Shown here: positions 17,542 to 27,441 of the stretch, one piece after another
How the letters are laid out: each line of letters begins with the position of its first letter
Numbering within the stretch: position 1 is the first letter of the stretch
NCBI RefSeq assembly: GCF_007846095.1
Contig: NZ_VOEI01000008.1
Coordinates: forward strand, 62,001 to 126,000
Source: Mucilaginibacter achroorhodeus
Lineage (GTDB): Bacteria > Bacteroidota > Bacteroidia > Sphingobacteriales > Sphingobacteriaceae
Direction: 5' to 3'
DNA length: 64,000 nucleotides
Program-made: the position numbers and the translations under genes
The notes under the pieces: generated by a model
Seen by the model: only the letters and a program-made list of their open reading frames with translations
Databases searched by the model: none
What the model was told of the DNA's origin: nothing

Positions 17542-19083
17542 TTAGTGTGCATCTGTAACGGCTTTCAGTTTTTTGAAAGGCTGCAGGTACAATAAAGGTA
17601 TTGAGAAAAGCATGATCAAACCTGATACCCAATAAGCATCATCATAAGTAAGCAACATTGTTTGCCTTACAACCGCACCCTCAATGGCTGCATAAGCCAT
17701 ATGGGTAGCATCAAGCATTGACTTACCTTTTGCCATAAACCCATGCATCAGCAAGTTAAAACGCTCCGTATAAGCCGGATTATATGGGTTGATGTTGGTG
17801 ATAAGGTTTGAGCGGTGAAGGCCCTGCCTGATGTGTATTAAGGTTGTTAAAGCCGCAATACCGAATGAACCACCCAACTGCCTCATCATGTTATTTAAGC
17901 CGGATCCCTGGCCTATCTCCGGCCCTTTAAGGTCGGCCATAGCCAATGTGGTTAACGGTACAAATAACAGTGCCATACCCACACCGCGGATAAGCAAAGG
18001 TACCAGCACATCGTTCTCGCCTGTTGCCAGGGTAGAGTTACTCAGCATCCACGTAAACACAAAGAACAGGAACATACCACCGGTAGCTAAAAATTGCGCA
18101 GGCACACCTTTATTAAGCATTTTACCTATAAACGGCATCATGGCAATGGTACATAAACCACCGGGGAATAAAAGCTCGCCGGTTTGCTGGGCGTTAAAGC
18201 CTAACAGGTTTTGACAGAACACCGGGAACACGAAAACCGAGCCGTACAAACCAAAACCAAGTATAAACGACGTAAACATCCCCACCGAAAAACTTCGGTG
18301 CCGCATAATGCTGAAGTTCACGATCGGGTGATCAGTACTCAGCTCTCTCCATATAAACAATATAAAGCCCAGCACCGCAGCTACTGTTAACACAATGATA
18401 TATGTTTTAGCAAACCAGTCTTCAGATTCACCTTTTTCAAGGATGGTTTGCAAACTGCCTACAGCTACAGCCAGCAGGATAATACCCCACCAGTCGATAG
18501 GTTTCTTGGCTTCCTTAGGCGTCTCATTGATATATGTATAGGTAAGGAAGGCGGCCAGTGCACCAACAGGAAGGTTCACATAAAATATCCATGGCCATGA
18601 GTAGTTCTCTGTTATCCAGCCGCCGATGGTTGGGCCCACTGTTGGGCCTACCACCGCACCTAAACCGAATAATGCCGTAGCCGTACCGATCTGTTCACGC
18701 GGCCAGGTTTCAAGCAGGATGGTTTGGCCCGTTGAGATCAAACCACCACCGGCAACCCCTTGCAGGATACGGAACAGCACCAGCTCATCAAGAGACGTTG
18801 CGTTACCACACAGGAACGAGGCTATAGTAAATATGATGATAGATGTAAGGAAGTAGTTTTTACGGCCGAAACGCCCGCCCAACCAGCCCGACATGGGCAG
18901 GATGATAACGTTTGCAACGGCATAACCGGTAACCACCCATGCAATATCCTCAAGGGTTGCACCAAGGTTACCTTGTATGTGCGGTATAGCTACGTTTACA
19001 ATGGTCGTGTCAATCAGCTCCAGGAGCGATGCCATGATCACCGTAATGGTAATTATCCACTTTTTAAAGCCAGTTTCAGCCAT
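17542..19083 (-). CDS. DHA2 family MFS multidrug transporter (EmrB-like)
   Basis: 513 residues with about 14 helices, the DHA2 hallmark. Visible motifs are LIDTTIVNVAIPHI in helix 1, GWLGGRFGRKNYFL (motif A), and the antiporter motif C GAVVGPTVGPTIGGWI in helix 5. It is the inner-membrane proton antiporter of a tripartite pump with the EmrA-like and TolC-like proteins encoded immediately before it; the gap to emrA is 4 bases. It would expel hydrophobic toxins directly out of the cell. It is the last gene of the operon. Confidence 0.94.
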   Translation of the reverse strand: MAETGFKKWIITITVIMASLLELIDTTIVNVAIPHIQGNLGATLEDIAWVVTGYAVANVIILPMSGWLGGRFGRKNYFLTSIIIFTIASFLCGNATSLDELVLFRILQGVAGGGLISTGQTILLETWPREQIGTATALFGLGAVVGPTVGPTIGGWITENYSWPWIFYVNLPVGALAAFLTYTYINETPKEAKKPIDWWGIILLAVAVGSLQTILEKGESEDWFAKTYIIVLTVAAVLGFILFIWRELSTDHPIVNFSIMRHRSFSVGMFTSFILGFGLYGSVFVFPVFCQNLLGFNAQQTGELLFPGGLCTIAMMPFIGKMLNKGVPAQFLATGGMFLFFVFTWMLSNSTLATGENDVLVPLLIRGVGMALLFVPLTTLAMADLKGPEIGQGSGLNNMMRQLGGSFGIAALTTLIHIRQGLHRSNLITNINPYNPAYTERFNLLMHGFMAKGKSMLDATHMAYAAIEGAVVRQTMLLTYDDAYWVSGLIMLFSIPLLYLQPFKKLKAVTDAH

Positions 19084-19087
19084 TTTA

Positions 19088-20140
19088 TTAGTCTTTTATT
19101 ATTACAGAAACATCTACGCTCATACCAGGGCGTAATTTTGCGATATCTTCTTTGCTACCGCTTAGTTTAATTTTTACCGGGATACGTTGTACTACCTTAA
19201 CAAAGTTACCTGTAGCGTTATCTGGTGGCAGCAATGAGAATTTAGCACCTGTTGCAGGCGAAAAATTGTATACCTGTCCATCAATTTTAAGATCAGGATA
19301 AGCATCAACTTTAACATCTACCTTTTGGCCGTTACGGATGTGCTCTAACTGCGTTTCTTTAAAGTTTGCAGTAATGTATAAGCTGTTATCATTAACTACA
19401 GAGAACAAGGTTTGACCCGCCTGTACTAACTGGCCAACCTGCACATTCTTTTTAGCAGCTAAACCACTTGCAGGTGATTTGATGTTAGTATAAGATAGTT
19501 GCAGTTTAGCAAAGTCAACCTCGGCCTGGCGTGCAGTAACACCTGTATTAGTTACCTTTAACTGGCTGCGGGTGGTACCTACCTGTTGTTGTGCAGCTTT
19601 ATATTGGTCAAGCGCTGCCTGATAGTTAGCTTGTGCTACCTGCAGGTCGGCTTTGGCCTGGTCAAATTGCTGGCGGGTTACAGAACCGTCTTGAACCAGA
19701 TTAGCATAACGGGCATAATCTTTACGTACTTTTTCTAAACGTGCCTTTGCAGATTCTGCCTCTGCTTTTGCACTTGCCGAGTTAGCTGCAGTGCTATAGA
19801 TCTGAGATTGGCCTACGTTGATACCGGCGCTTGCACCTTGTTGTGCAGCTATCGCCTGCTCAACCTTCACTTTATAATCGCGGTCGTCAATTTTTACCAA
19901 TAACTGGTCTTTTTTAACGTGAGTATTTTCTTCAAAAAAGATAGAATCAACGTAACCACCAACACGTGCTACAACCGGGCTAATGTCGCCATCTATCTGG
20001 GCATCGTCCGTATCAACGTGTTTGCTGAAGTATATATATTCTTTTATACCAAAAATAACACCGCCAATAAGTATGATCCCTAAAATGATGGGGATAACTT
20101 TATTCGGTTTCTTTTTAGTTTCGGTTTCCTGAGTTGCCAT
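19088..20140 (-). CDS. EmrA/HlyD family membrane fusion protein
   Basis: 350 residues. One transmembrane helix (about residues 17-31, VIPIILGIILIGGVIFG) is followed by the HVDTDDAQIDGDISPVVARVGGYV-like lipoyl half-motif, a long coiled coil rich in Ala/Gln/Lys (about 85-200), the second lipoyl half (SPASGLAAKKNVQVG), and the beta-barrel domain. It bridges the inner-membrane pump to the outer-membrane channel in the periplasm. It lies 11 bases after the tolC-like gene and 4 before emrB. Confidence 0.94.
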   Translation of the reverse strand: MATQETETKKKPNKVIPIILGIILIGGVIFGIKEYIYFSKHVDTDDAQIDGDISPVVARVGGYVDSIFFEENTHVKKDQLLVKIDDRDYKVKVEQAIAAQQGASAGINVGQSQIYSTAANSASAKAEAESAKARLEKVRKDYARYANLVQDGSVTRQQFDQAKADLQVAQANYQAALDQYKAAQQQVGTTRSQLKVTNTGVTARQAEVDFAKLQLSYTNIKSPASGLAAKKNVQVGQLVQAGQTLFSVVNDNSLYITANFKETQLEHIRNGQKVDVKVDAYPDLKIDGQVYNFSPATGAKFSLLPPDNATGNFVKVVQRIPVKIKLSGSKEDIAKLRPGMSVDVSVIIKD

Positions 20141-20151
20141 TGTGTTGTGTA

Positions 20152-21516
20152 TTATTTGTTAAGTTTTCCTGTTGATTTTAATAATGTATAGTAAGCAAGG
20201 CCGGCATCGGCTTTTGCCAGTTCCAGGTTTATCTCTGCCTGGTAAAGTAAGGTTTGCGCATCAGCACGGTCAATTGATGACGATATGTTGCTGCGGTATT
20301 TATTTTCGAGAATGCGGTTGTTCTCCTGCGCCTGGTTGATAGAGGTTTGTAATAAATTGATCTTATCAACTGCTGTTTTGTAATTCTGGTAGTTTTGGTT
20401 TACCTCATTACGGATGTTGTCGCTATCAATACTTTTATTGATCGTAACTTCCTCACGTTCTAATTTGGCTTGCTTTACTTTGTTCTTATTGGTCCAAAGG
20501 GCGCCAAAATCCCACCCAAGCGTTAACCCTAATGATATAGGAGTAATAAAATTGCCGCTTTTAGGGATAGGGTTGCCTGATATGCCTACATAATAAGCGC
20601 TGCCTGATGCAGATAAACTTGGCGACAAATTAGCCTGGATGCTTTTTACATTGTAATCGGCAACCTTGGCTCTCACGTCAGCCTGTCTTAGCTCCGGGCG
20701 ATTGGCCATTGCGGTATCCAGGTAATTGGCAAGCGGCGCTACATCCCTTGTGCTGTTATCTATCTGGGCAATATTAAGCTCGGTAGTTTCAGGTAAACCA
20801 AGCAAAATATTCATGTTATAGTTGATGATCTTGCGGTTGTTTTCCAAATCGATACCGTTCAGCTGAATATTTGAGCGCTGTAATTGAAAACGCAGCACAT
20901 CGTTCTTGGTAACCAGGCCCTGGTCAAAAAAGCGCTGGGCTTGTTTTATTTGTGCATCAATGGTAGCCAAATTCTGGTCAACCACTTTTTTGCTTTGCAG
21001 CACCTTGTACAAGTTATAGTAAGCACTGATAACTGCGTAAGCGATCTGGTCTTTATCGTTCTCAGCATCAAGGCGTGCTACCTGTGTTAACAATTCTGTG
21101 CTTTTTTGAGCATACCTTAATTTACCACCAGCCCAAATAGTTTGGTTTAATGATAGTGTACCTAACCATGCATTGGCACTGGTTGGCAGGGTAAGGTTCT
21201 CTTCGCCAAGCTTTAAGTTGTTGGCAGGTATTTGTGCGCGGTTGTAACCAAAGCTGGCCTTACCGGTAGGCAACGCACGATCTTTAGCCTGCTCGTACTG
21301 TGATACGGCCTGGTCTATACGTGATTGCGACAACTTAAGCACCTTACTGTTTTGGATGCCAAGTTTAAGGGCCTCATCTAACGTAATGGCCCTGTCTTGT
21401 GCAAATGCGGTTGTGGCAGCCAACGTAGCCAGCATAAGCAGGGCAAAACGTGCGGCGGCCTTTAGCGCACTGCTAAATAAAGGTTTCGGAGATATGTTAT
21501 TTGTTGTCATTTTCAT
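20152..21516 (-). CDS. TolC family outer membrane efflux protein
   Basis: 454 residues. A signal peptide ending near TTAFA is followed by two repeats of the outer membrane efflux domain (LDEALKLGIQNSKVLKL and later RPELRQADVRAKVADYNVKS), with the long alpha-helical barrel rich in Asn/Gln/Leu. It forms the exit duct of the tripartite pump. Start is placed at 21516, overlapping the end of the tetR frame by 20 bases; the Met two codons later is an equal candidate. Overlap implies translational coupling to the regulator. Confidence 0.94.
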   Translation of the reverse strand: MKMTTNNISPKPLFSSALKAAARFALLMLATLAATTAFAQDRAITLDEALKLGIQNSKVLKLSQSRIDQAVSQYEQAKDRALPTGKASFGYNRAQIPANNLKLGEENLTLPTSANAWLGTLSLNQTIWAGGKLRYAQKSTELLTQVARLDAENDKDQIAYAVISAYYNLYKVLQSKKVVDQNLATIDAQIKQAQRFFDQGLVTKNDVLRFQLQRSNIQLNGIDLENNRKIINYNMNILLGLPETTELNIAQIDNSTRDVAPLANYLDTAMANRPELRQADVRAKVADYNVKSIQANLSPSLSASGSAYYVGISGNPIPKSGNFITPISLGLTLGWDFGALWTNKNKVKQAKLEREEVTINKSIDSDNIRNEVNQNYQNYKTAVDKINLLQTSINQAQENNRILENKYRSNISSSIDRADAQTLLYQAEINLELAKADAGLAYYTLLKSTGKLNK

Positions 21517-22141
21517 TCATTAAATAAGCTTTAAGGAGGGTTTTCATGTAGTTTTTCAATCTTGGTTTTAGTTTATCTTCCTGCATTTTGGTATCCATTA
21601 CATCATAACCCAATATGGCCGATGAGATATGCGGCGTGTTCACGATGTAGTTTTTGGTACCAAACATGGTAGCTATCAGCAATTCCCGGTCGGCATCTTT
21701 ATTAAAGGCGCCGGTTTTAATGCCATCTTCAATAATGTCTTTAAAAACATGAACATTTCTCATGATGATGGTTGTAATTTTATCTGTAAGCTCGGTCTTT
21801 TTAGACTTCGATACTTCGCGGTTAAGCATAATGTGGAAACAGTTATTGTTGATCACTTTATCTAAGTACTTGTCAACAAACTGCGATAACCTGGCCCATG
21901 GGTCAAGGCCACTATCATTACTTATTCCTAAAAGAGTACTTTGAAAAGCTGATATCCTGCGCTCGAAAATGGCCAGGAAAACACCCTCTTTAGAGCCAAA
22001 ATAATAGTTAAGCATAGCCATGTTCACACCAGCCTCGCCGGATATCATACGGGTTGATGCGCCATCGTATCCCTGCTCAGCAAAAACACGCTCGGCAACG
22101 TCAAGTATGTGGTCTTTTTTATCTATCTTTTCTTTTTCCAT
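21497..22141 (-). CDS. TetR/AcrR family regulator of the efflux operon
   Basis: 214 residues. The HTH is clear (ILDVAERVFAEQGYDGAST, then SGEAGVNMAMLNYYFGSKEG). The ligand domain is all-helical and ends with a lysine-rich tail. As first gene of a four-gene operon with TolC-EmrA-EmrB it should control that pump. Two palindromes with TTAATC/GATTAA halves lie upstream, one covering the probable -7 box. The effector is unknown. Confidence 0.92.
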   Translation of the reverse strand: MEKEKIDKKDHILDVAERVFAEQGYDGASTRMISGEAGVNMAMLNYYFGSKEGVFLAIFERRISAFQSTLLGISNDSGLDPWARLSQFVDKYLDKVINNNCFHIMLNREVSKSKKTELTDKITTIIMRNVHVFKDIIEDGIKTGAFNKDADRELLIATMFGTKNYIVNTPHISSAILGYDVMDTKMQEDKLKPRLKNYMKTLLKAYLMNENDNK

Positions 22142-22157
22142 TTTCCTTTGTCCCGCA

Positions 22158-22165
22158 CAAAATTA
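22158..22165 (-). promoter_or_regulatory. -7 promoter element of the efflux operon
   Basis: The minus strand reads TAATTTTG, matching TAnnTTTG, 16 bases before the tetR ATG. It overlaps the first palindrome by 3 bases. Confidence 0.5.
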
Positions 22166-22182
22166 ATCAAGCGATTGATTAA
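22163..22182. promoter_or_regulatory. Operator-like palindrome 1 of the efflux operon
   Basis: TTAATCAA and its exact complement TTGATTAA are separated by four bases, overlapping the -7 box of the tetR-tolC-emrAB operon. It is the likely binding site of the TetR protein encoded next to it. Confidence 0.7.
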
Positions 22183-22237
22183 TGCCGTCATCTTTTTGTC
22201 ATACGTGCATAATGCACTGATTAACAGACATAAAAAA

Positions 22238-22253
22238 TTAATCGATTGATTAA
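22238..22253. promoter_or_regulatory. Operator-like palindrome 2
   Basis: TTAATCGATTGATTAA repeats the TTAATC/GATTAA half-sites of palindrome 1, 75 bases further upstream, with one mismatch in the halves and no spacer. It may be a second site for the same repressor. Confidence 0.55.
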
Positions 22254-22324
22254 ATAGTACAGTGTAAGATGTACACAGGGGCAGGGTTTCAGAAAGCAAT
22301 TATTGAACCAAAATCCGGATAAAC

Positions 22325-22349
22325 AAAAAGCCGCATCGCGCGGCTTTTT
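22325..22349. terminator. Orphan Rho-independent terminator hairpin
   Basis: A 10-bp perfect stem (22325-22334 with 22340-22349), GC core and A/T ends, forms a terminator in either direction. No gene on either strand reads into it: tetR departs from one side and the sugar dehydrogenase from the other. It may end a small RNA. Confidence 0.75.
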
Positions 22350-22580
22350 GTATCAGAGCTTATTCCAATAACACAACTGATATTACTATATTAAAACTTA
22401 CTTGCACTATAAGTTTGCTATAGCCTATTATAATAAGGTTTAGATAGTTCAAATCTAAAGCAGCAGATCGGTAAAAAACCACGTAAAAACACGTGATTTT
22501 CATTTTGTTTGTTTGAACATTGTTTACAGCTACTAAACATCGAAGTATTGAAAATTGAATGTGCTGACATTTTCCCGTCA

Positions 22581-22625
22581 GCGTTCACGGTGTTCACGAG
22601 TGTTCATGGTGTGAACGTGAACACC
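22581..22625. repeat. GTTCAC word repeat with 10-bp stem
   Basis: GGTGTTCACG (22589-22598) pairs exactly with CGTGAACACC (22616-22625), and the word gttca recurs inside with its complement tgaac. No T-run is present. Confidence 0.65.
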
Positions 22626-22761
22626 TCATATAATGAGCGATCAGTAAGTGTATAGTAAAAAAAGTAAGCCATAGTAAGGGCATACTAAGCCAAAGTAACA
22701 CTGCAAACAATATAAACCGGTTTGCGGTTACTTATTATAACACCCACACAAAATCAACTTT

Positions 22762-23865
22762 ATGAAAAAACTAACCACTTTGGCAGCACTGGTGGGTGCA
22801 CTGCTATTAACCAACTGTAGTAAAGACAAGCCATCAACAGGTAACCAATCCACTACCCCGGCAACGTTAACCGACCGTGTATTAACTGAAAACCTCACCC
22901 TGCCCTGGGAAATACTCTGGGGGCCTGATAACCAGCTTTGGATAACCGAGCGCAGCGGCAAAATAAGCCGGATAGATCCTGCTACCGGGAGAGCAACAGC
23001 ATTGCTTACCATAAGCGAGGTGGTTTCCCGTGGTGAGGGCGGCTTATTGGGAATGGTGTTGCACCCTGATTTTGCCACCACGCCGGAAGTATTTGTGGCC
23101 TATAACTACCTTAACGGCAACAACTATCTTAAAAAGGTGGTTAAGTATACCTTCCGTAATAATGCTTTAAGCAACCCGGTTACGCTCATTAACAATATAC
23201 CTGCTAACAATACCCACAACGGAACAAGGCTGGCCATATCGCCAGACAGGAAACTGTACATCACAAGCGGCGATGCAGCAGACGCATCCAGGGCGCAGGA
23301 TAAGAACAGCCTTGCGGGCAAAATACAACGCATCAACCTTGACGGCACCATACCCGGCGACAACTCCATTGCCGGCAGTACGCTTTGGAGCTTTGGGCAC
23401 CGCAATCCGCAGGGGTTGGTATTTGTGGGCGATCGCCTTTATAGTTCCGAGCACGGCAACGCTACCGACGACGAAGTGAACATCATAGAAAAAGGACGCA
23501 ATTTTGGCTGGCCCAATGTTGAGGGCTATTGCAATACCGCAAACGAGCAAACCTTCTGCGGCGCTAACAATGTTGCCCAGCCCATACAAGCCTGGACACC
23601 AACCATCGCGCCATCCGGCATCGATTACTATAATAACAATGCCATCCCCCAATGGAAAAACTCTTTACTGTTAGCCGTACTTAAGGACAGTGAATTATTG
23701 CAACTGCAACTTAACGCCGCCGGTACCGGTGTAGAGAAGGTGAATGCATTTCTAAAGGGTAAGTATGGCCGCATGCGTGATGTAGCTATTTCGCCTGAGG
23801 GAAAGGTTTATATCATCACCAGCAATGGGAATAATGACAAGGTGATCGAAGTGAGCGGGAAGTAA
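22762..23865 (+). CDS. PQQ-dependent sugar dehydrogenase, lipoprotein
   Basis: 367 residues. A lipoprotein signal ends in LLTNC (Cys at residue 19), so the protein is membrane-anchored outside the cytosol. The six-bladed propeller of the GSDH/sorbosone dehydrogenase family begins with the LPWEILWGPD motif. Cofactor and calcium region motifs are visible: HNGTRLAISPD, GHRNPQGLVF and SEHGNATDDEVN. The family oxidises aldoses with PQQ; here the acceptor is unknown. No PQQ synthesis genes are in the window, so the cofactor may be scavenged. It is monocistronic, after a 620-base gap. Confidence 0.9.
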   Translation: MKKLTTLAALVGALLLTNCSKDKPSTGNQSTTPATLTDRVLTENLTLPWEILWGPDNQLWITERSGKISRIDPATGRATALLTISEVVSRGEGGLLGMVLHPDFATTPEVFVAYNYLNGNNYLKKVVKYTFRNNALSNPVTLINNIPANNTHNGTRLAISPDRKLYITSGDAADASRAQDKNSLAGKIQRINLDGTIPGDNSIAGSTLWSFGHRNPQGLVFVGDRLYSSEHGNATDDEVNIIEKGRNFGWPNVEGYCNTANEQTFCGANNVAQPIQAWTPTIAPSGIDYYNNNAIPQWKNSLLLAVLKDSELLQLQLNAAGTGVEKVNAFLKGKYGRMRDVAISPEGKVYIITSNGNNDKVIEVSGK

Positions 23866-24022
23866 GCTGGCAGATTGAAACCGGCAAAGTCTTATTTAGA
23901 ATATATCCAAATAGTATTTGTACAAGTCCCTGACTGTGAATAAAGTTTATAATTTGTAAATTCGCGGCTGTTGGCCCAGAACGGGTTACAACATCTTTTT
24001 ACCTCATAAAGATCAATTTATT

Positions 24023-26290
24023 ATGGCCTTTGATATAGACATGATCAAAAAGGTTTATGATCGCTACAGCACCCGTGTGGATGCTGCCCGCAAAGCGACC
24101 GGTAAACCTCTTACTTTAACCGAAAAAATATTATACGCCCACTTATCAGAGGGAGACGCTAAAAAAGCATTTGAACGCGGTACAGACTATGTAGATTTTG
24201 CACCAGACCGTGTTGCCATGCAGGATGCTACTGCACAAATGGCGCTTTTACAATTTATGCAGGCTGGTCGCCCGCAGGTTGCAGTACCTTCTACCGTACA
24301 TTGCGACCACTTGATTCAAGCAAAAGTAGGCGCTACTGCCGACTTAAATACAGCTGTTGATGTTAACCGCGAGGTTTATGATTTCCTTTCATCAGTATCA
24401 GATAAATACGGTATCGGTTTCTGGAAAGCCGGTGCAGGTATCATCCACCAGGTAGTGTTAGAGAACTACGCTTTCCCGGGTGGTATGATGATAGGTACCG
24501 ATTCACACACACCTAATGCAGGTGGTTTGGGTATGGTTGCCATTGGTGTTGGCGGTGCCGATGCTTGTGACGTTATGGCCGGCCTACCTTGGGAGCTAAA
24601 ATTCCCTAAACTGCTGGGTGTTAAATTAACCGGTAAATTATCTGGCTGGTCATCAGCTAAAGACGTTATTCTACGTGTTGCAGGTATCCTTACCGTAAAA
24701 GGTGGTACCGGTTTCATTGTTGAGTATTTTGGCGAAGGCGCACGTTCATTATCTGCTACAGGTAAAGCTACCATCTGTAACATGGGTGCCGAGATTGGTG
24801 CTACTACTTCTATCTTCGGTTACGATGAAAAAGCCGGTGTTTATTTGCGCGGCACCAAACGTGCTGACATTGCTGACCTTGCTGACGGCATTGCCGAGCA
24901 CTTAACAGGCGATGATGAGGTTTACGCTAACCCTGAGCAATACTTTGACCAGGTTATTGAAATTAACTTAGACGAGCTTGAACCGCATGTGAATGGCCCG
25001 TTCACTCCTGACTTGGCATGGCCTATCTCTAAATTTGCACAAGCGGTTAAAGAAAACAACTGGCCTGCAATTCTTGAAGTTGGTTTGATAGGTTCATGTA
25101 CCAACTCATCTTATGAGGATATTACCCGCTCTGCATCAATTGCACAGCAGGCTGTAGATAAAAACCTGAAAACCAAAGCCGAGTTCACCATCACTCCGGG
25201 TTCTGAGCAGGTACGTTATACAGTTGATCGCGATGGTTACTTAGATACTTTCGCTAAAATGGGTGGCGTTGTATTGGCTAACGCTTGTGGCCCATGTATC
25301 GGCCAGTGGGCGCGTCATACTGATGATCCTACACGCAAAAACTCTATCATCACGTCGTTTAACCGTAACTTCGCTAAACGCCAGGATGGTAACCCTAATA
25401 CCCACGCTTTCGTGGCATCGCCGGAAATTGTTACAGCATTTGCCATCGCAGGTGACTTAACTTTTAACCCGCTTACTGATACCTTGACCAACCTTAACGG
25501 CGAGCAAGTTAAACTTGATGAGCCGCAAGGTATTGAAATGCCGATAAATGGTTATGCAGTTGAGGATGCCGGTTACCAGGCACCTGCCGAAGATGGCAGC
25601 CAGGTACAGGTTATCGTTAGTCCGGAGTCTTCTCGTCTGCAATTGTTGGCACCATTCTCACCTTGGGAAGGTACCGATCTTAGCGGCTTAAAGCTCCTTA
25701 TTAAAGCTAAAGGTAAATGTACTACTGACCACATTTCTATGGCCGGCCCATGGTTAAAGTTCCGTGGTCACTTAGATAACATTTCAAACAACATGCTTAT
25801 CGGTGCCATCAACTACTTTAATAATACTGCCGATAGCGTTAAAAATCAATTAACCGGTGAATACGGCCCGGTACCCGCCACCCAGCGCGATTACAAAGCT
25901 GCCGGTATTGGTACTGTTGTAGTTGGTGACGAGAACTACGGTGAAGGTTCATCACGCGAGCACGCGGCGATGGAACCACGCCACCTGGGTGTACGTGTTA
26001 TATTGGTAAAATCGTTTGCCCGTATCCACGAAACCAACCTTAAAAAACAAGGTATGTTGGGTATCACCTTTGCTGATTCTAACGATTACGATAAAATTCA
26101 GGAAGATGATATCTTCGATATTGTAGGCCTAACTTCTTTTGCCCCTGGTAAACAGCTTACCGTTGTATTACATCATTCAAATGGCACAACAGAAAGCTTC
26201 CAGGTAAACCACACTTACAATGCACAGCAAATTGAGTGGTTTAAAGCAGGTGGTGCGCTAAACATCATCCGTAAGCAAATGGCTTCATAA
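24023..26290 (+). CDS. Aconitate hydratase
   Basis: 755 residues, of the mitochondrial-type aconitase used by many Bacteroidota. It isomerises citrate and isocitrate in the TCA cycle through a [4Fe-4S] cluster. Cluster cysteines are in [11 protein letters not shown] and in [10 protein letters not shown]; the mobile C-terminal swivel domain has [21 protein letters not shown]. The N-terminal [14 protein letters not shown]-like segment ([16 protein letters not shown]) is intact. Codon use is biased towards a preferred set, consistent with high expression. A terminator follows the stop. It is monocistronic. Confidence 0.97.
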   Translation: MAFDIDMIKKVYDRYSTRVDAARKATGKPLTLTEKILYAHLSEGDAKKAFERGTDYVDFAPDRVAMQDATAQMALLQFMQAGRPQVAVPSTVHCDHLIQAKVGATADLNTAVDVNREVYDFLSSVSDKYGIGFWKAGAGIIHQVVLENYAFPGGMMIGTDSHTPNAGGLGMVAIGVGGADACDVMAGLPWELKFPKLLGVKLTGKLSGWSSAKDVILRVAGILTVKGGTGFIVEYFGEGARSLSATGKATICNMGAEIGATTSIFGYDEKAGVYLRGTKRADIADLADGIAEHLTGDDEVYANPEQYFDQVIEINLDELEPHVNGPFTPDLAWPISKFAQAVKENNWPAILEVGLIGSCTNSSYEDITRSASIAQQAVDKNLKTKAEFTITPGSEQVRYTVDRDGYLDTFAKMGGVVLANACGPCIGQWARHTDDPTRKNSIITSFNRNFAKRQDGNPNTHAFVASPEIVTAFAIAGDLTFNPLTDTLTNLNGEQVKLDEPQGIEMPINGYAVEDAGYQAPAEDGSQVQVIVSPESSRLQLLAPFSPWEGTDLSGLKLLIKAKGKCTTDHISMAGPWLKFRGHLDNISNNMLIGAINYFNNTADSVKNQLTGEYGPVPATQRDYKAAGIGTVVVGDENYGEGSSREHAAMEPRHLGVRVILVKSFARIHETNLKKQGMLGITFADSNDYDKIQEDDIFDIVGLTSFAPGKQLTVVLHHSNGTTESFQVNHTYNAQQIEWFKAGGALNIIRKQMAS

Positions 26291-26317
26291 TAAGTAAAAA
26301 GTCAAAATTAAAAATTC

Positions 26318-26349
26318 AAAAAGCCTTTCCGTTTGGAGAGGCTTTTTTT
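26318..26349 (+). terminator. Rho-independent terminator of the aconitase gene
   Basis: AAAAAGCCT and AGGCTTTTT frame a further TCC/GGA stem with loop GTTT, followed by T. It begins 28 bases after the stop. Confidence 0.88.
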
Positions 26350-26399
26350 GTTGGCTGCTCACCAATCCCTATTCAAAGGAGAGGGTCTTAAACACCGCA

Positions 26400-26428
26400 T
26401 CATTGCGAGGTACGAAGCTATGACGCTT
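26400..26428. repeat. Degenerate REP-like fragment
   Basis: CATTGCGAGGTACGAAGC matches the left end of the 87-base repeat family but has no matching right arm. It is a probable remnant upstream of the TonB-domain gene. Confidence 0.45.
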
Positions 26429-26472
26429 TTAGTGTAAGATTTTCCTATCTTGGCTAAGCCATTAACACTCCC

Positions 26473-27396
26473 ATGAAAACCCTTACCGCCGTTTCATTAC
26501 TCATACTTTCAGCAACCACTCTCTTTGCCCAAACCAATAAAAAACTGGCGGTTGAGATAGCCGCCATTGGCAAGGCCGATCAGCAGTACCGGGTTGCTGC
26601 TATTGCCGAAGCTAAAAAGCATGGAACAGGCTCTGAACAAGACAAGGCTTTAATGGCAAAGCAGTCGGCGGCGGATGTGGCCAATCTGGCCAAGGTAGCG
26701 CGTATCATAACCGATTATGGCTATCCGGGCAAAACACTTGTAGGCCAAAACTTGAGCGATGTTGCCTTTAACGTTATACAGCATAATGATCTGGAGGCGC
26801 AGGAAAAATATCTTCCTGTAATTATTGAGGCTGCAGATAAAGGCGAACTTTCGCCGTCGCTGATACCTTTAATGGTAGATAGGGTGCGGATAACGCAGAA
26901 CCAACCACAGGTTTACGGTACACAACTGCATGAGTCAAAAAAAGGCATATTTCAATTATACCCAATTGGTGATGAAGCTTTCGTGAACGACAGGCGCAAA
27001 AAAGCAGGGTTATCTTCCTTGCAATCTTATCTCAAAAAGTGGGGAATTGACTATAAACCTGTAAGCAGCACTGCAAATCTTAATCCACCTAACCTTTACT
27101 ATAAGGTAACCGAGGAAGAGCTGCCGGCCATTGAACCTGTGGGAGGCAATAAAGCCATCTACAGTCAACTTGCTTATCCGGAGCAGGCTAAGGCCGCCAA
27201 CATTAATGGCTTCGTAACAGTACAACTTACCGTTACCGGATCCGGTAGCACAAAAGATATTACGGTTGTAAAAGGCTTAGGGTACGGGTGCGACGAAGAA
27301 GCCGTGCGCGTACTTAAGGAAGCCAAATTTACTAACAAAGCTGGTGAGGACAGCGAGATCAGGATGAGGTTACCGTTTCCTTATCAGCAGCAATAA
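26473..27396 (+). CDS. Secreted DUF6624 protein with C-terminal TonB domain
   Basis: 307 residues. A signal peptide (1-19, ending LFAQ) precedes a helical domain (about 25-190) that resembles DUF6624 in its LAVEIAAIGKADQQYR start and the DYGYPGKTLVG and HNDLEAQEKYLP segments. The C-terminal 90 residues are a TonB_C-like domain (YPEQAKAANINGFVTVQLTV and GCDEEAVRVLKEAKF). Unlike true TonB it has no N-terminal membrane anchor or proline-rich stretch, so it is probably not an energy transducer; the domain may bind proteins or cell wall. Domain calls are from memory of the families. It stands alone between aconitase and the next gene. Confidence 0.8.
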   Translation: MKTLTAVSLLILSATTLFAQTNKKLAVEIAAIGKADQQYRVAAIAEAKKHGTGSEQDKALMAKQSAADVANLAKVARIITDYGYPGKTLVGQNLSDVAFNVIQHNDLEAQEKYLPVIIEAADKGELSPSLIPLMVDRVRITQNQPQVYGTQLHESKKGIFQLYPIGDEAFVNDRRKKAGLSSLQSYLKKWGIDYKPVSSTANLNPPNLYYKVTEEELPAIEPVGGNKAIYSQLAYPEQAKAANINGFVTVQLTVTGSGSTKDITVVKGLGYGCDEEAVRVLKEAKFTNKAGEDSEIRMRLPFPYQQQ

Positions 27397-27441
27397 TATA
27401 TTGTAAATTTTTAAGACCTTAAGGTAACCAAACCTGTGTTT

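Larger units (their letters stand above)
22142..22761. other. 620-base intergenic region between divergent tetR and sugar dehydrogenase genes
   Basis: It holds two operator-like palindromes (22163-22182, 22238-22253), an orphan terminator-like hairpin (22325-22349), a minus-strand TAGATTTG box (22457-22450), a self-complementary GTTCAC-word block (22581-22625), and a stretch with repeated agtaa words (about 22640-22700). No open frame worth calling was seen. Confidence 0.7.
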
